Shown: piece by piece, positions 27,919 through 37,323 of the stretch
How the letters are laid out: every line of letters begins with the position of its first letter
How positions within the stretch are numbered: the first letter of the stretch is position 1
Source: Alphaproteobacteria bacterium
GTDB taxonomy: Bacteria; Pseudomonadota; Alphaproteobacteria; Sphingomonadales; Sphingomonadaceae
Length of the DNA: 64,000 nucleotides
NCBI GenBank assembly: GCA_018970445.1
Contig: JAGWWF010000003.1
Coordinates: 62,001-126,000, forward strand
Direction of reading: 5' to 3'
Program-made: the position numbers and the translations under genes
The notes under the pieces: generated by a model
The model's database searches: none
What the model was told of the DNA's origin: nothing
The model's input: only the letters and a program-made list of their open reading frames with translations

Positions 27919-29139
27919 CTACCAGCGCACCGGCTCGATCCGCCGCACCACCAGGCCAAAGACCAGCGTGCCCGCCGCCACGATGGCGGCGGTGACGATG
28001 AAGGCCGGGCGATAGCCGGCGGCATCGACGATGATGCCGGTCATCACCGGGCCGATCACGCCCGACAGATTGCCCAGGCTGGTCTGCACCCCCACCCAGC
28101 GCCCGGCGCTGGCCGGGCCGGCCATGGTCTGCCCGATCACGAACAACAGGTTGGGCACCGGGCCATAGCCGAAACCGGTGATGGCGATCAGGGCGACAAG
28201 CGGCAGCCAGCCCTGAATGCCGGGCAGCAGCAACAGGCCGGCAGCACAGCAGGCCACCGCGCCGAACAGCATCCGGCGCCGCCATTTCGAGCCATCGCCG
28301 CCGCGCCGGATTGCCCGGTCAATCGCCCAGGCCCCCAGGGTTCCCCCAATGATCTGAGCGACATAGAAGGCCGAGGTCAGCAGGCTCATGTCGAGGATCG
28401 AGAAGCCGCGCGCCTTGACCAGCCACAGCGGCAGCCAGCCCACGATGAAATAGAGCGCAAACGTGCCCGACAGATGCAGCAGCGTGATCGACCAGAAGGC
28501 CGGCTGGCGCAGAACCTCTGCCATCGAGGCTGAGGAAGCGGGCACAACATCATGTTTTCCCTCACCTTCCTCGATCCCCTTGCGGGCCAGCCACCACGGC
28601 AGCAGCCAGACCAGCGTGAGCGCGCCAAAGGCGATGAACATCACCTCCCACCCCCACAGATTCATGATCCAGCCGCCACCCAGCGTGCCGATCAGCGGCC
28701 CCAGCGCCAGCCCGCCCGACAGCGAGACATTGGCCAGCCCGCGCGCGCCTTCCGGCACCCGCGCAATCAGTTTTGACCCGCAGGGAAAGGCGACCCCTTC
28801 ACCCAAACCCATGAAAAGCCGCAGGATTATCAGCAGCGTCACACCACCGGCCACGCCGCCGATGAAGCCCATGCCGATGGTGGCCAACGCCCAGGTGGCG
28901 ACTCCGGCCGCCATCAGCAGCCGCACGCTCATCCGGTCGGCCAGCCAGCCGGCCAGGGCCAGCGCGGGCACATAGGTCCAGTAGAAGCTGGAGACGATGA
29001 CGCCATAGCGTTCGTTGGTGAGGCCGAATTCATCCTTGATCAGCGGCGCTGCCACCGAAACCGCGCCGCGATCGATATAGTTCAAGGCGATGGCGGCACC
29101 GATCAGGATGATCGCCCAGCGCAGCGGTGCTGACAGCAT
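27919..29139 (-). CDS. MFS transporter, anion:cation symporter type
   Basis: A 406-residue, 12-helix major facilitator of the ACS (GudP/ExuT-like) type, probably moving an organic anion such as a sugar acid. The first helix has ALNYIDRGAVSVAAP, and GLGEGVAFPCGSKLIARVP is the characteristic helix 4 region. The start at 29139 (MLSAPLRW) has GGGGAG six bases upstream, so I prefer it to 29199. The neighbours give no hint of the substrate. Confidence 0.87.
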   Translation of the reverse strand: MLSAPLRWAIILIGAAIALNYIDRGAVSVAAPLIKDEFGLTNERYGVIVSSFYWTYVPALALAGWLADRMSVRLLMAAGVATWALATIGMGFIGGVAGGVTLLIILRLFMGLGEGVAFPCGSKLIARVPEGARGLANVSLSGGLALGPLIGTLGGGWIMNLWGWEVMFIAFGALTLVWLLPWWLARKGIEEGEGKHDVVPASSASMAEVLRQPAFWSITLLHLSGTFALYFIVGWLPLWLVKARGFSILDMSLLTSAFYVAQIIGGTLGAWAIDRAIRRGGDGSKWRRRMLFGAVACCAAGLLLLPGIQGWLPLVALIAITGFGYGPVPNLLFVIGQTMAGPASAGRWVGVQTSLGNLSGVIGPVMTGIIVDAAGYRPAFIVTAAIVAAGTLVFGLVVRRIEPVRW

Positions 29140-29208
29140 GAAGTTCTCCCCGGCCGGCACAGTGGCTTTGGGGGTGCGCGCCGTCAACCGGGCAGCCATG
29201 ATGCGGGC

Positions 29209-29718
29209 ATGATTCGCCTGATCGATCCCGCCGCCGATGCCCCGTTGATCCCGCAGCTGGCAGCCATGATGGTGGCGGCCGTGGATGCCGGTGCCTCCAT
29301 CGGCTTCATGGCCGGGTTTTCACAGGGCGAGGCCGAAGCCTGGTGGCAGGCGCGGTTCCGTGCCGCGCGCGTGGCCGAAATCTTCATTCTGGTGGCGGCA
29401 GAGGGCGATGCGGTGGCCGGAACCGTGACGCTGGTGCCCGCGACCATGCCCAACCAGTTGCACCGCGCTGATGTGGCGAAAATGCTGGTCGCCCCGCACG
29501 CGCAGCGGCGTGGAGTCGGCGCGGCGCTGCTGGCGGCGGTGGAGGATCTGGCACGTGGCATGGGCCGCACCACATTGGTGCTCGACACGATCAGCGGATC
29601 GGCCGCGGCCCGCCTGTATGAGCGCGGCGGCTGGGAACATGTGGGCGAGATTCCGGCCTATGCCCTGATGCCCGATGGCGCGATGGCGCCGACGACCTAT
29701 TATACGCGGCGGCTGTGA
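29209..29718 (+). CDS. GNAT family N-acetyltransferase
   Basis: A 169-residue GNAT protein. The acetyl-CoA binding loop is VAPHAQRRGVGAALLAAVED (about residues 88-107), preceded by KMLV and followed by LVLDTISGSAAARLYERGGW. It is divergent from the MFS gene and 25 bases upstream of coaBC. Substrate unknown. Confidence 0.88.
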   Translation: MIRLIDPAADAPLIPQLAAMMVAAVDAGASIGFMAGFSQGEAEAWWQARFRAARVAEIFILVAAEGDAVAGTVTLVPATMPNQLHRADVAKMLVAPHAQRRGVGAALLAAVEDLARGMGRTTLVLDTISGSAAARLYERGGWEHVGEIPAYALMPDGAMAPTTYYTRRL

Positions 29719-29743
29719 CTGGCCTCTGGCCGCCGGCTGCGCT

Positions 29744-30943
29744 ATGCCGGCGGCCGTGTTGGGCAAGACCATCCTGTTGATCGTCGGCGGCGGCATCGCG
29801 GCCTTCAAGGCGCTGGAACTGGTGCGCGAACTGCGCCGGGCCGGGGCGCGCGTGCTGCCGGTGCTCACCGAAAATGGCGCGCGCTTCGTCACGCCGCTGT
29901 CGCTTGCGGCGCTGGCCGGCGAGACGGTGCGCACCAGCCTGTGGGATCTGGAGGATGAAGCCAGCATGGGCCATATCCAGCTGTCCCGCGCGGCCGATCT
30001 GATTGTGGTTTGCCCGGCCACCGCCGATCTGATGGCCCGCGCCGCGGCCGGCCAGGCGGGTGATCTGGCGTCCACCCTGCTGCTGGCCACCGACACGCCG
30101 GTGCTGATGGTGCCGGCCATGAATGTGCGCATGTGGTTGCACCCCGCCACGCAGCGCAACATCGAACGCCTGCGCGGCGATGGCGTGCGCATCATGCCGC
30201 CCGACGATGGCGAGATGGCCTGCGGCGAACATGGCCCCGGTCGCCTGCCGCAGGTGCCGGCGATCATGGCCGCCATTGCCGATCAGTTCGGCGACAGGCC
30301 GCTGGCTGGCCGCCATGCGCTGGTCACGGCCGGGCCCACGCACGAACCCATTGATCCGGTGCGGTTCATCGGCAACCGGTCTTCGGGCAAGCAGGGCTTT
30401 ACCATTGCTGCGGCACTGGCCGCCGCTGGCGCGCGCGTCACGCTGGTGGCCGGGCCGGTGGCGCTGCCCACACCGGCCGGCGTGGGCCGCGTGGATGTGG
30501 AAACCGCCCGCCAGATGCAGGCCGCCTGTGCCGCCGCCCTGCCCGCCGATATCGCCGTGATGGTGGCCGCCGTTGCGGATTGGCGGGCCGAGGCCGCCGA
30601 TACCAAGCTGAAGAAGGATGGCAGCGGCCCACCGCCGCTGATCCTGATCGAAAATCCCGACATCCTGGCCGGCATCGGCCACCATCAACGCCGCCCGGCG
30701 CTGGTGGTGGGCTTTGCCGCCGAAACCGGCGATGCTGTGGCCCATGCCACGGCCAAGCGGGTGAGGAAGGGCGCGGACTGGATCGTGGCCAACGATGTGT
30801 CTGGCGGCGTGTTCGGCAGCGATCACACCCATGTGCAGCTGATCACCGCCGCCGGCGCCGAAGACTGGGGGGCCACCCCCAAACAGGCGGTGGCCGAGCG
30901 GCTGGCCCGGCGCATCGCCGCCCATTTCAGCGAAACCCCATGA
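29744..30943 (+). CDS. coaBC: Bifunctional phosphopantothenoylcysteine decarboxylase/phosphopantothenate-cysteine ligase
   Basis: A 399-residue fusion carrying two steps of coenzyme A synthesis. The N-terminal FMN-dependent CoaC domain has [18 protein letters not shown], the active site VPAMNVRMW and [12 protein letters not shown] with the catalytic Cys. The C-terminal CoaB ligase starts at about residue 190 with [20 protein letters not shown]. Its stop overlaps the dut start (ATGA), the common coaBC-dut pair. Confidence 0.97.
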   Translation: MPAAVLGKTILLIVGGGIAAFKALELVRELRRAGARVLPVLTENGARFVTPLSLAALAGETVRTSLWDLEDEASMGHIQLSRAADLIVVCPATADLMARAAAGQAGDLASTLLLATDTPVLMVPAMNVRMWLHPATQRNIERLRGDGVRIMPPDDGEMACGEHGPGRLPQVPAIMAAIADQFGDRPLAGRHALVTAGPTHEPIDPVRFIGNRSSGKQGFTIAAALAAAGARVTLVAGPVALPTPAGVGRVDVETARQMQAACAAALPADIAVMVAAVADWRAEAADTKLKKDGSGPPPLILIENPDILAGIGHHQRRPALVVGFAAETGDAVAHATAKRVRKGADWIVANDVSGGVFGSDHTHVQLITAAGAEDWGATPKQAVAERLARRIAAHFSETP

Positions 30944-31386
30944 TCAGCATCCCCATCACCATCCTGCCCCATGGCGAGGGCCTGCCCCTGCCCGCCTATG
31001 CCACGCCCGGCGCCGCCGGCATGGATGCGGTGGCCGCCGTGATCGAGCCGGTGATCATCCAGCCCGGCGAACGCCTTGCCGTGCCGCTGGGCATCTGCAT
31101 GGCCATTCCCGACGGTTATGAGGTGCAGGTGCGCCCGCGTTCGGGCCTGGCCTTGAAGCACGGCATCACCGTGCCCAACAGCCCCGGCACCATCGACAGC
31201 GATTATCGCGGCGAGGTGAAGGCGCTGCTGATCAACCTGGGCACCGAACCCTTCGTGGTGGAACGCGGCATGCGCATCTGCCAGCTGGTGCCGGCCGCCG
31301 TGACGCGCGCCGGCCTGGCCGTGGTGGAACGGCTGGACGACACGGCGCGCGGCGCGGGCGGCTTTGGTTCCACCGGGGTGGGTTGA
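30940..31386 (+). CDS. dut: Deoxyuridine 5'-triphosphate nucleotidohydrolase
   Basis: The 148-residue trimeric dUTPase. All five motifs are readable: [44 protein letters not shown] and the C-terminal P-loop-like [10 protein letters not shown]. It removes dUTP and supplies dUMP for thymidylate synthesis; thyA is 11 kb away. It is coupled to coaBC. Confidence 0.98.
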   Translation: MISIPITILPHGEGLPLPAYATPGAAGMDAVAAVIEPVIIQPGERLAVPLGICMAIPDGYEVQVRPRSGLALKHGITVPNSPGTIDSDYRGEVKALLINLGTEPFVVERGMRICQLVPAAVTRAGLAVVERLDDTARGAGGFGSTGVG

Positions 31387-31407
31387 GGATGCGGGGGCGG
31401 CATGACC

Positions 31408-31520
31408 GATCCTCCCCCGTTGGGGGAGGTGCTGAGCGCAGCGAAGCGGCAGGGGTGCACAAGCGCCGTCCGTGCCCGCCCCCGCCGCCCTGCGGGCACC
31501 TCCCCCAGAGGGGGAGGATC
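31408..31520. repeat. Paired-hairpin palindromic element between dut and the MoeB/ThiF gene
   Basis: The left hairpin is CCTCCCCC (31411-31418), loop GTT, GGGGGAGG (31422-31429). The right hairpin is CCTCCCCC (31499-31506), loop AGA, GGGGGAGG (31510-31517). The tail CGCCCTGCGGGCACCTCCCC is shared with the element at 46102-46215. The GGGGGAGG of the right hairpin ends 5 bases before the ATG at 31523 and so doubles as its ribosome binding site. Confidence 0.88.
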
Positions 31521-31522
31521 TG

Positions 31523-32278
31523 ATGAACTTCTCCGACGCCGAGCTGGAGCGTTATGCCCGTCACCTCGTGCTGCCCGAATTCGGTGGACGCGGCCAGGCC
31601 GCGCTGAAGGCGGCGCGCGTGGCGGTGATCGGCGCCGGCGGACTGGGCAGCCCCTGCCTGCTCACCCTGGCGGCCGCCGGGGTGGGGCGGCTGACCATCA
31701 TCGATGATGATGTGGTGGCGCTTTCGAACCTGCAACGCCAGATCCTGTTCACCACCGCCGATATCGGCGCGATGAAGGCCGAAATCGCCTGCACCCGCCT
31801 GCACGCGATCAACCCCCATATCGCCACCGTGGCGGTGCCGCTGCGGCTGGATGCCGGCAATGGCGATGCGCTGCTGGCCGGCCACGATCTGATCATCGAT
31901 GGCAGCGACAGTTTTGCCACCCGGCTGGCCGTGGCCGATCTGGCCCTGTCGTTGCGCGTGCCGCTGGTATCGGGCGCGGTCGGGCCGTGGGATGGCCAGG
32001 TGGCGGTGTTTGCCGGGCACCGGCCGGATCGGCCCTGCTATCGCTGTCTTGTCGGTTCGCCCGGCGATGCGCCGGATCGCAATTGCGCGGCCACCGGCGT
32101 GCTGGGCGCGCTCACCGCCATTGTCGGCAACCTGATGGCGATGGAGGCGATCCGCGAACTGTCGGCCTTCGCCCCCTCCTCCGCCGGCCGGCTGACCCTC
32201 TATGACGCGTGTGGGGGCCGCTTCCGCAGCATCGGCCTGCCCAGGGATCCGGCCTGCCCCGCCTGTTCCGCCCAATAG
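31523..32278 (+). CDS. moeB: HesA/MoeB/ThiF family adenylyltransferase
   Basis: A 251-residue E1-like enzyme that adenylates the C-terminus of a ubiquitin-like sulfur carrier (MoaD or ThiS type). It has the nucleotide motif VIGAGGLGSPCLLTLAAAGV, LSNLQRQILF, a zinc-type CYRCLVG/CPACSAQ pair of CxxC motifs, and NCAATGVLGAL, which contains the conserved Cys region. No rhodanese domain follows. The start is set by GGGGGAGG inside the preceding repeat. MoeB versus ThiF cannot be separated by sequence alone. Confidence 0.87.
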   Translation: MNFSDAELERYARHLVLPEFGGRGQAALKAARVAVIGAGGLGSPCLLTLAAAGVGRLTIIDDDVVALSNLQRQILFTTADIGAMKAEIACTRLHAINPHIATVAVPLRLDAGNGDALLAGHDLIIDGSDSFATRLAVADLALSLRVPLVSGAVGPWDGQVAVFAGHRPDRPCYRCLVGSPGDAPDRNCAATGVLGALTAIVGNLMAMEAIRELSAFAPSSAGRLTLYDACGGRFRSIGLPRDPACPACSAQ

Positions 32279-32307
32279 CTGCCGTATTTGCCGGATAACA
32301 CACCAAA

Positions 32308-34281
32308 GTGCCCCAGAAACGCCCTGCCCCCCGGTCCGCATCGCCCTGGTATGTCACCCTGCTGAAGGCCGGGGTGGTGATCGGGCTGGCGGGTTTCATC
32401 GCGCTGGCGGTGGCGGTGGCGATTGCCTATCAGTCGCTGCCCGGCTTTGACGAGATGAAGCGCAGCCCCAACGGCCAGCCGGTGGAGATCAGGGGCGATG
32501 ATGGCGCCGTGCTGGCCAGTTTTGGCCCCAGCTTTGGCGAATGGCTCAGCTATCCCCAGATTCCGGCCACCATGAAAAATGCCATGATCGCGGTGGAAGA
32601 CCGGCGATACTGGTATCACCCCGGCATCGATCCCATCGGCATCGTGCGATCGATCATCGTCAACGCCATGCGCGGCAACAAGGCGCAAGGCGCATCCACC
32701 ATCACCCAGCAGCTGGCGCGCAACCTGTTCCTGACCTCATCCAAGGATTATACCCGGAAGCTTCGCGAGGTGGTGCTGGCGCTGGCGATCGAGCGCAAAT
32801 TCAGCAAGGAGGCCATTCTTGAGCTGTATCTGAACCGGGTCTATTTCGGTGGTGGCGCCTATGGCATCGATGCCGCCGCGCGCAAATTCTATGGCCACAG
32901 CGCCCGCCGCCTGGCGGTGGAGGAAGCCGCGATCATCGCCGGGCTGGTGAAGGCGCCATCGCGCTTTTCCCCGTCGGCCGATGCCGAAGCGGCGCGGCGG
33001 CGCGCCGCCACGGTGATCGGCGTGATGGTGGAGGCCGGCAGCCTGACGCCGCAGGAAGCCGCCGCCGCCGATCCGCGGCTGGTGCGGTTTGCCCCCCAGG
33101 CCCGTCCGGCCGGAGTGCGATATTTCACCGATTGGGTGCTGGCCGAGCTGGAGAACCTGACCGACGAAGCCACCGAGCCGCTACTGGTGGAAACCACGCT
33201 GAACGCCCAGGCGCAAAGCCTTGCCGAAGCCGCCATCCGCACCGAAAGCCCGCGCGGCGCACAGGGCGCGCTGGTGGCGCTGGCCCGCGATGGCGGGGTG
33301 AAGGCGATGGTGGGCGGCACCGATTATGTGCGGTCAAACTACAACCGGGCGATGGTGGCGCGGCGTCAGCCCGGATCGGCGTTCAAGTTCTTTGTCTATG
33401 CCGCCGCCCTGGAACAGGGCGTCAAGCTGGACGACATCTATGAGGACAAGCCGATCAGCATCGGCAAATGGAGCCCGAAGAACAGTAACAACAGCTTTGC
33501 CGGGCCGGTGACGGTGCGGCAGGCCTTTGCCCAGTCGATCAACACCGTGGCGGTGGAAATCGCGCAACAGGTGGGGTTTGACACGGTGGCCGAAATGGCC
33601 CGCCGCTTTGGCATCACCACGCCGGTGGATCGCCAGCCGGCGATGGCGCTGGGATCATCGGTGGCCACCCTGTTTGAAATGACCAACGCCTATGCCACCG
33701 TGGCCAATGGCGGCCAGGAACATGCGCCCTATGCCATCGCCCGCATCTCCACCGGTTCGGGCCGCGTGCTGTTCAACCGCGCTGCCGGCGAAACCCGGCA
33801 GGTGGTGGCCCCGGTGGTGGCGGCGCAGATGACGCAGCTGATGCAGGCCGCGGTGGAAGAAGGCACCGCGCGCGCCGCGCAGATCGGCCGGCCGCTGGCC
33901 GGCAAGACCGGCACCACCAGCAGCAACAAGGATGGCTGGTTCATCGGATTTTCCAGCGGCATCACCACCGGCGTGTGGATGGGCCGCGATGACAATGCCG
34001 CCGTGCGCGGCCTGGCCGGCGGCCGGGCGCCGGCCCGCGCCTTTGCCCAGTTCATGGCGCGCGCCGTGGGCGGCACCCCGCCCGAACCGCTGGTGACCGA
34101 TGTGGTGGAAGACGGCGCGATGCTGGAGCCGGACGCCGAATCCTATGGCATCGACATGGCCGAACCGCCGCCGGTGGACGGCGAAGCGCCGCCGGTCGAA
34201 GATGGCCCCCGGCTGGATCAGAACTGGCTGGACAAGACGTTGGAAGAGCCGGCGGAAAAGGCGCAGCCGGCGCCGCGCTGA
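32308..34281 (+). CDS. Class A penicillin-binding protein (PBP1A family)
   Basis: A 657-residue bifunctional peptidoglycan synthase. A single N-terminal helix (VVIGLAGFIALAVAVAIAY) anchors it. The glycosyltransferase domain (about 60-230) has AVEDRRYWYHPGIDPIG, GASTITQQLARNLF and ELYLNRVYFGGGAYGID. The transpeptidase domain has the SxxK motif in QPGSAFKF, SIN in AQSINTVAV and KTGTT. The tail is Pro/Glu-rich. The start is GTG 32308, with no closer ATG. It is shorter than E. coli PBP1A because the OB-like insert is missing. Confidence 0.94.
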   Translation: MPQKRPAPRSASPWYVTLLKAGVVIGLAGFIALAVAVAIAYQSLPGFDEMKRSPNGQPVEIRGDDGAVLASFGPSFGEWLSYPQIPATMKNAMIAVEDRRYWYHPGIDPIGIVRSIIVNAMRGNKAQGASTITQQLARNLFLTSSKDYTRKLREVVLALAIERKFSKEAILELYLNRVYFGGGAYGIDAAARKFYGHSARRLAVEEAAIIAGLVKAPSRFSPSADAEAARRRAATVIGVMVEAGSLTPQEAAAADPRLVRFAPQARPAGVRYFTDWVLAELENLTDEATEPLLVETTLNAQAQSLAEAAIRTESPRGAQGALVALARDGGVKAMVGGTDYVRSNYNRAMVARRQPGSAFKFFVYAAALEQGVKLDDIYEDKPISIGKWSPKNSNNSFAGPVTVRQAFAQSINTVAVEIAQQVGFDTVAEMARRFGITTPVDRQPAMALGSSVATLFEMTNAYATVANGGQEHAPYAIARISTGSGRVLFNRAAGETRQVVAPVVAAQMTQLMQAAVEEGTARAAQIGRPLAGKTGTTSSNKDGWFIGFSSGITTGVWMGRDDNAAVRGLAGGRAPARAFAQFMARAVGGTPPEPLVTDVVEDGAMLEPDAESYGIDMAEPPPVDGEAPPVEDGPRLDQNWLDKTLEEPAEKAQPAPR

Positions 34282-34303
34282 GGGGTGGGCGGCTGACGCC
34301 CTG

Positions 34304-34403
34304 CCCCCTCCGTCGCCTCCGGTCGGCACCTCCCCCAGAGGGAGAGGTCCCGCAAGATCCTCCCCCTCTGGGGGAGGTGCCGACCGGAGGGAGGCGGAAG
34401 GGG
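34304..34403. repeat. Large inverted-repeat element between the PBP gene and xth
   Basis: A perfect 27-bp inverted repeat (34316-34342 against 34364-34390) encloses a 21-base centre and continues imperfectly outward. Each arm contains the CCTCCCCCAGAGGG-type hairpin seen in the other elements, but here the halves face the opposite way round. It lies between two convergent genes and can act as a two-way transcription stop. Confidence 0.88.
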
Positions 34404-34429
34404 CCGGAGGGAACCGGCGCTGCCAGCCC

Positions 34430-35197
34430 CTACCGCAGCTGCACCCAGGCCGGGGCGTGATCGCTGGCCTTTTCCGCCCCGCGCACATGCTTCATCACGC
34501 CGGCATCCACCAGCCGATCGGCCGCCGCGGGCGACAGCAGCAGATGATCGATGCGAAAGCCATGGTCGCGCGGCCAGGCACCGGCCTGATAATCCCAGAA
34601 GCTCCACACCCCGCCGTTCGGGTGCAGCGAGCGCACCGCATCGGTCCAGCCCTGCCACAGCAGGCGGCGATATTCGGCGCGCGATTCGGGCTGGCGCAGG
34701 GCATCGCCCAGCATGGCCGATGCATCCCAGATATCATCATCGTTGGGGATGACATTGTAATCCCCGGCCAGCACAACCGGCAGGCCGGTGGCCAGCAGCC
34801 CGGCGGCATGGGCGCGCAGCCGCGCCATCCACGCCAGCTTGTAATCAAATTTCGGCCCCGGCAGCGGATTGCCGTTGGGCAGATAGAGCGAGGCGACCCG
34901 CACGCCCATCACATCGGCTTCGAGGTAGCGGGACTGTTCGTCACTCTCGTCACCGGGCAGGCCGCGCTGCGTCTCGACGGCCGGCTCCCGGCTGAGGATG
35001 GCGACGCCGTTGAAGCCCTTCTGGCCGTGCACCAGGCAGTGATAACCGGCATCGCGCAGCACATCGACGGGGAAATTTTCCGATATCGTCTTGATTTCCT
35101 GCAGGCAGGCGACATCGGGCCGTTCTGCTGCCAGCCATTCCAAAAGGCGCGGCAGGCGGGCATTGGTGCCGTTGATGTTGAAAGTGGCGATGCGCAT
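34430..35197 (-). CDS. xth: Exodeoxyribonuclease III
   Basis: A 255-residue AP endonuclease/3' exonuclease of the EEP superfamily (XthA/ExoIII) used in base excision repair. Motifs: ATFNINGTNARLPRLLEWL at the N-terminus, CLQEIKT with the metal-binding Glu, LAGDYNVIPNDDDIWD, and the C-terminal IDHLLLSP and SDHAPAWVQLR with the catalytic His. ATG 35197. It is 21 bases downstream of the DUF1579-like gene. Confidence 0.96.
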   Translation of the reverse strand: MRIATFNINGTNARLPRLLEWLAAERPDVACLQEIKTISENFPVDVLRDAGYHCLVHGQKGFNGVAILSREPAVETQRGLPGDESDEQSRYLEADVMGVRVASLYLPNGNPLPGPKFDYKLAWMARLRAHAAGLLATGLPVVLAGDYNVIPNDDDIWDASAMLGDALRQPESRAEYRRLLWQGWTDAVRSLHPNGGVWSFWDYQAGAWPRDHGFRIDHLLLSPAAADRLVDAGVMKHVRGAEKASDHAPAWVQLR

Positions 35198-35218
35198 GGG
35201 CCAAGCCTTAGGCCGGAT

Positions 35219-35710
35219 TCAGAAGACGGAAAAGCCTGGCGTGCAGCGCGCCGGGGCCAGGCTGTGGCTGGCAACGGGGCTGGCTGGCCGGCCGGTTGGT
35301 TTGGCATCGATCTGCCAGCGCCAGCCCGCACCGTAAGGCGTGAAGCGGTTGATGAGGACGGCGCTGCCATAATCCAGGCGGATCGAAAGACCCGTGCCGA
35401 TCACGCCGCCGCGGCCGGCCGCGCTGCCGGGGCCGCCGAACCGGTCCATCCACCAGGCCGTCAACTGGCCGGGGCCGGCATCGGCCATGATGATGGCGAT
35501 ATCCTGCGGCTGTTTCGTGTTCAGCCCGTGCAGTTCGAACAACAGATACCGCCCACCCAGCCGCCAGCTGCCACGCGCGGTGGCGGTGATCGCCTTGCCC
35601 TCCACCGTGCCGCGCACGCGCCAGCAGCCCACCAGGCCGGCCAGCGGCGATGGCGGCGGCAGGGTCGGGCCGGCGAACGACACGGCAGCAAGCAGCAGGG
35701 CAAGGCTCAT
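35219..35710 (-). CDS. Exported DUF1579-like protein
   Basis: A 163-residue protein with a signal peptide (MSLALLLAAVSFAGP). The mature part (LAGLVGCWRVRGTVEGKAI, GSWRLGGRYLLFELHG, TAWWMDRFGG) looks like a DUF1579/lipocalin-type beta barrel. ATG 35710 is used; the frame stays open upstream into the ligase gene but is not coding there. Function unknown. It is 31 bases downstream of the DNA ligase. Confidence 0.65.
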   Translation of the reverse strand: MSLALLLAAVSFAGPTLPPPSPLAGLVGCWRVRGTVEGKAITATARGSWRLGGRYLLFELHGLNTKQPQDIAIIMADAGPGQLTAWWMDRFGGPGSAAGRGGVIGTGLSIRLDYGSAVLINRFTPYGAGWRWQIDAKPTGRPASPVASHSLAPARCTPGFSVF

Positions 35711-35741
35711 TGCGGCAGCATCGGCCCGGGTGGGCGGCCGG

Positions 35742-37313
35742 TCAACCGGCCAGCGCCAGCAGGGTGGCGATGCGATCGGCCTCGGCCGCCGGCTTGTCGG
35801 GGCGCAGGCGGGCGATGCGCGGGAATCGCATGGCCAGGCCGGATTTGTGCCGGGTTGAAGCGTGGATCGCATCGAAGGCGACTTCGACGACGAAGATTTT
35901 CTCCACTTCGCGCACCGGGCCGAAACGGGCGGTAGTGTGGGTGCGCACGAACTTGTCGAGCACGGCCAGTTCGGCATCGGTGAAGCCGCTGTAGGCCTTG
36001 CCGACCGGCAGCAGCTGGCCATCGTCTGTCCAGCAACCGAAGGTGAAATCGCTGTAGCGGCCGGAGCGTTTGCCATGGCCGGCCTGGGCATACATGATCA
36101 CGCAATCGGCGGTGAGTGCGTCGCGCTTCCACTTGAACCACAGGCCGGCGCGGCGGCCCGCCACATAGGGCGCATCGCGGCGCTTCAGCATCAGCCCTTC
36201 GATGGCGGCATCGCGGGCAGCGGCGCGGATGCCGGCCAGTGCATCCCAATCGGCGGCGGCGACCAGCGGGGACAGATCGAACCGGGCCGGATCAAGGCCG
36301 GGTATCACCGCTTCCAGCCGGGCGCGGCGTTCGTGCCAGGGCAGCGGCCGCAGATCATCGCCAGCGTGGGACAAGAGATCATAGGCGCGGATGAAGGCCG
36401 GCGCTGCGGCCATCTGCTTTGCCGTGGGGGCCTTGCGGCCCAGCCGCTGTTGCAGGGCGTTGAAGCTGCCGGCGCAAAGATTGCCATCGCCCTGGCCTGC
36501 CCCACGCACCAGCAGTTCGCCATCCAGCGCCAGCGGCTGATCCAGGGCAAGTTCGGGGAAGCTGGCCGAAATATCGTCGCCGCTGCGGCTGAACAGCCGG
36601 GTTTGGCCGCCGGCGTGGACGATCTGGACGCGGATGCCATCCCATTTCCATTCCGCCACATGATCGGCCAGATCGACCGGGGCCTCCAGCGGGCTGGCCA
36701 GCATGAACGGGCGGAAGATCGGCACATCGCCCGGCGTGGGGCGAGGGCCATCGCCGCGCGCCCAGGCGAACAGCGGCGCAAACGGCGGGGCCAGGCCGTG
36801 CCACAGCTCCTCAACCTCCTCCACATCCAGGCCGAACCCCTGCGCAAGGCCGGTCTTGGCCAGCCGGGCCGAAACGCCAACCCGCAGCGCCCCGGTGGCC
36901 AGCTTGATCAGGGCATAACGGCCGGGCGCATCCAGGCCATCCAGCAGCGCCGCCACCACGGCAGATGCCTGGCCGCGATTGAGGCCGGACAGGCGCTGCA
37001 CCACATCATCCAGGCCCGGCGCGGGCGGGCGCGGGCCGGCCGGTTCGGGCCACAGCAACGCGATGGTTTCGGCCAGATCGCCCACGAAATCGTGGGAAAG
37101 GGCAAACAGGGTGGGATCGACCCGTTCACCGATCAGCGCCTTGAGCAGGCTGGGCTGCACCGCCTTCAGATCAAGCCGGCCGGTGAGCGCCGCCAGCGCC
37201 CAGCCGGCATCGGGCGGCGGCGTGGCGCGCAGATAGGCCGCGATCAGCGCCAGCTTGGCGGTGCGGCTGCCGGTATAGAGCAGCGCATCGAGCAGGCGGG
37301 CAAATTCATCCAT
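35742..37313 (-). CDS. ATP-dependent DNA ligase, LigB/'cisplatin response' type
   Basis: A 523-residue ligase. The N-terminal DNA-binding domain (LNRGQASAVVAALLDGLDAP) is followed by the adenylation domain with catalytic Lys in AEWKWDGIRVQIV (motif I), GELLVRGAG (motif III), EGLMLKRRDAPYV (motif IV) and LWFKWKRD (motif V), then an OB fold. This type usually travels with a ligase-associated exonuclease and a DEXH helicase; neither is next to it here. ATG 37313 sets the normal N-terminus. Confidence 0.92.
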   Translation of the reverse strand: MDEFARLLDALLYTGSRTAKLALIAAYLRATPPPDAGWALAALTGRLDLKAVQPSLLKALIGERVDPTLFALSHDFVGDLAETIALLWPEPAGPRPPAPGLDDVVQRLSGLNRGQASAVVAALLDGLDAPGRYALIKLATGALRVGVSARLAKTGLAQGFGLDVEEVEELWHGLAPPFAPLFAWARGDGPRPTPGDVPIFRPFMLASPLEAPVDLADHVAEWKWDGIRVQIVHAGGQTRLFSRSGDDISASFPELALDQPLALDGELLVRGAGQGDGNLCAGSFNALQQRLGRKAPTAKQMAAAPAFIRAYDLLSHAGDDLRPLPWHERRARLEAVIPGLDPARFDLSPLVAAADWDALAGIRAAARDAAIEGLMLKRRDAPYVAGRRAGLWFKWKRDALTADCVIMYAQAGHGKRSGRYSDFTFGCWTDDGQLLPVGKAYSGFTDAELAVLDKFVRTHTTARFGPVREVEKIFVVEVAFDAIHASTRHKSGLAMRFPRIARLRPDKPAAEADRIATLLALAG

Positions 37314-37323
37314 CCCGGTCGGG

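Noticed and set aside
34100-35935. 611-codon plus-strand frame across the end of the PBP gene, the repeat and xth
   Set aside because: Its first part is the PBP gene in another frame, the middle is the palindromic repeat and the rest is antisense to xth; not coherent protein.
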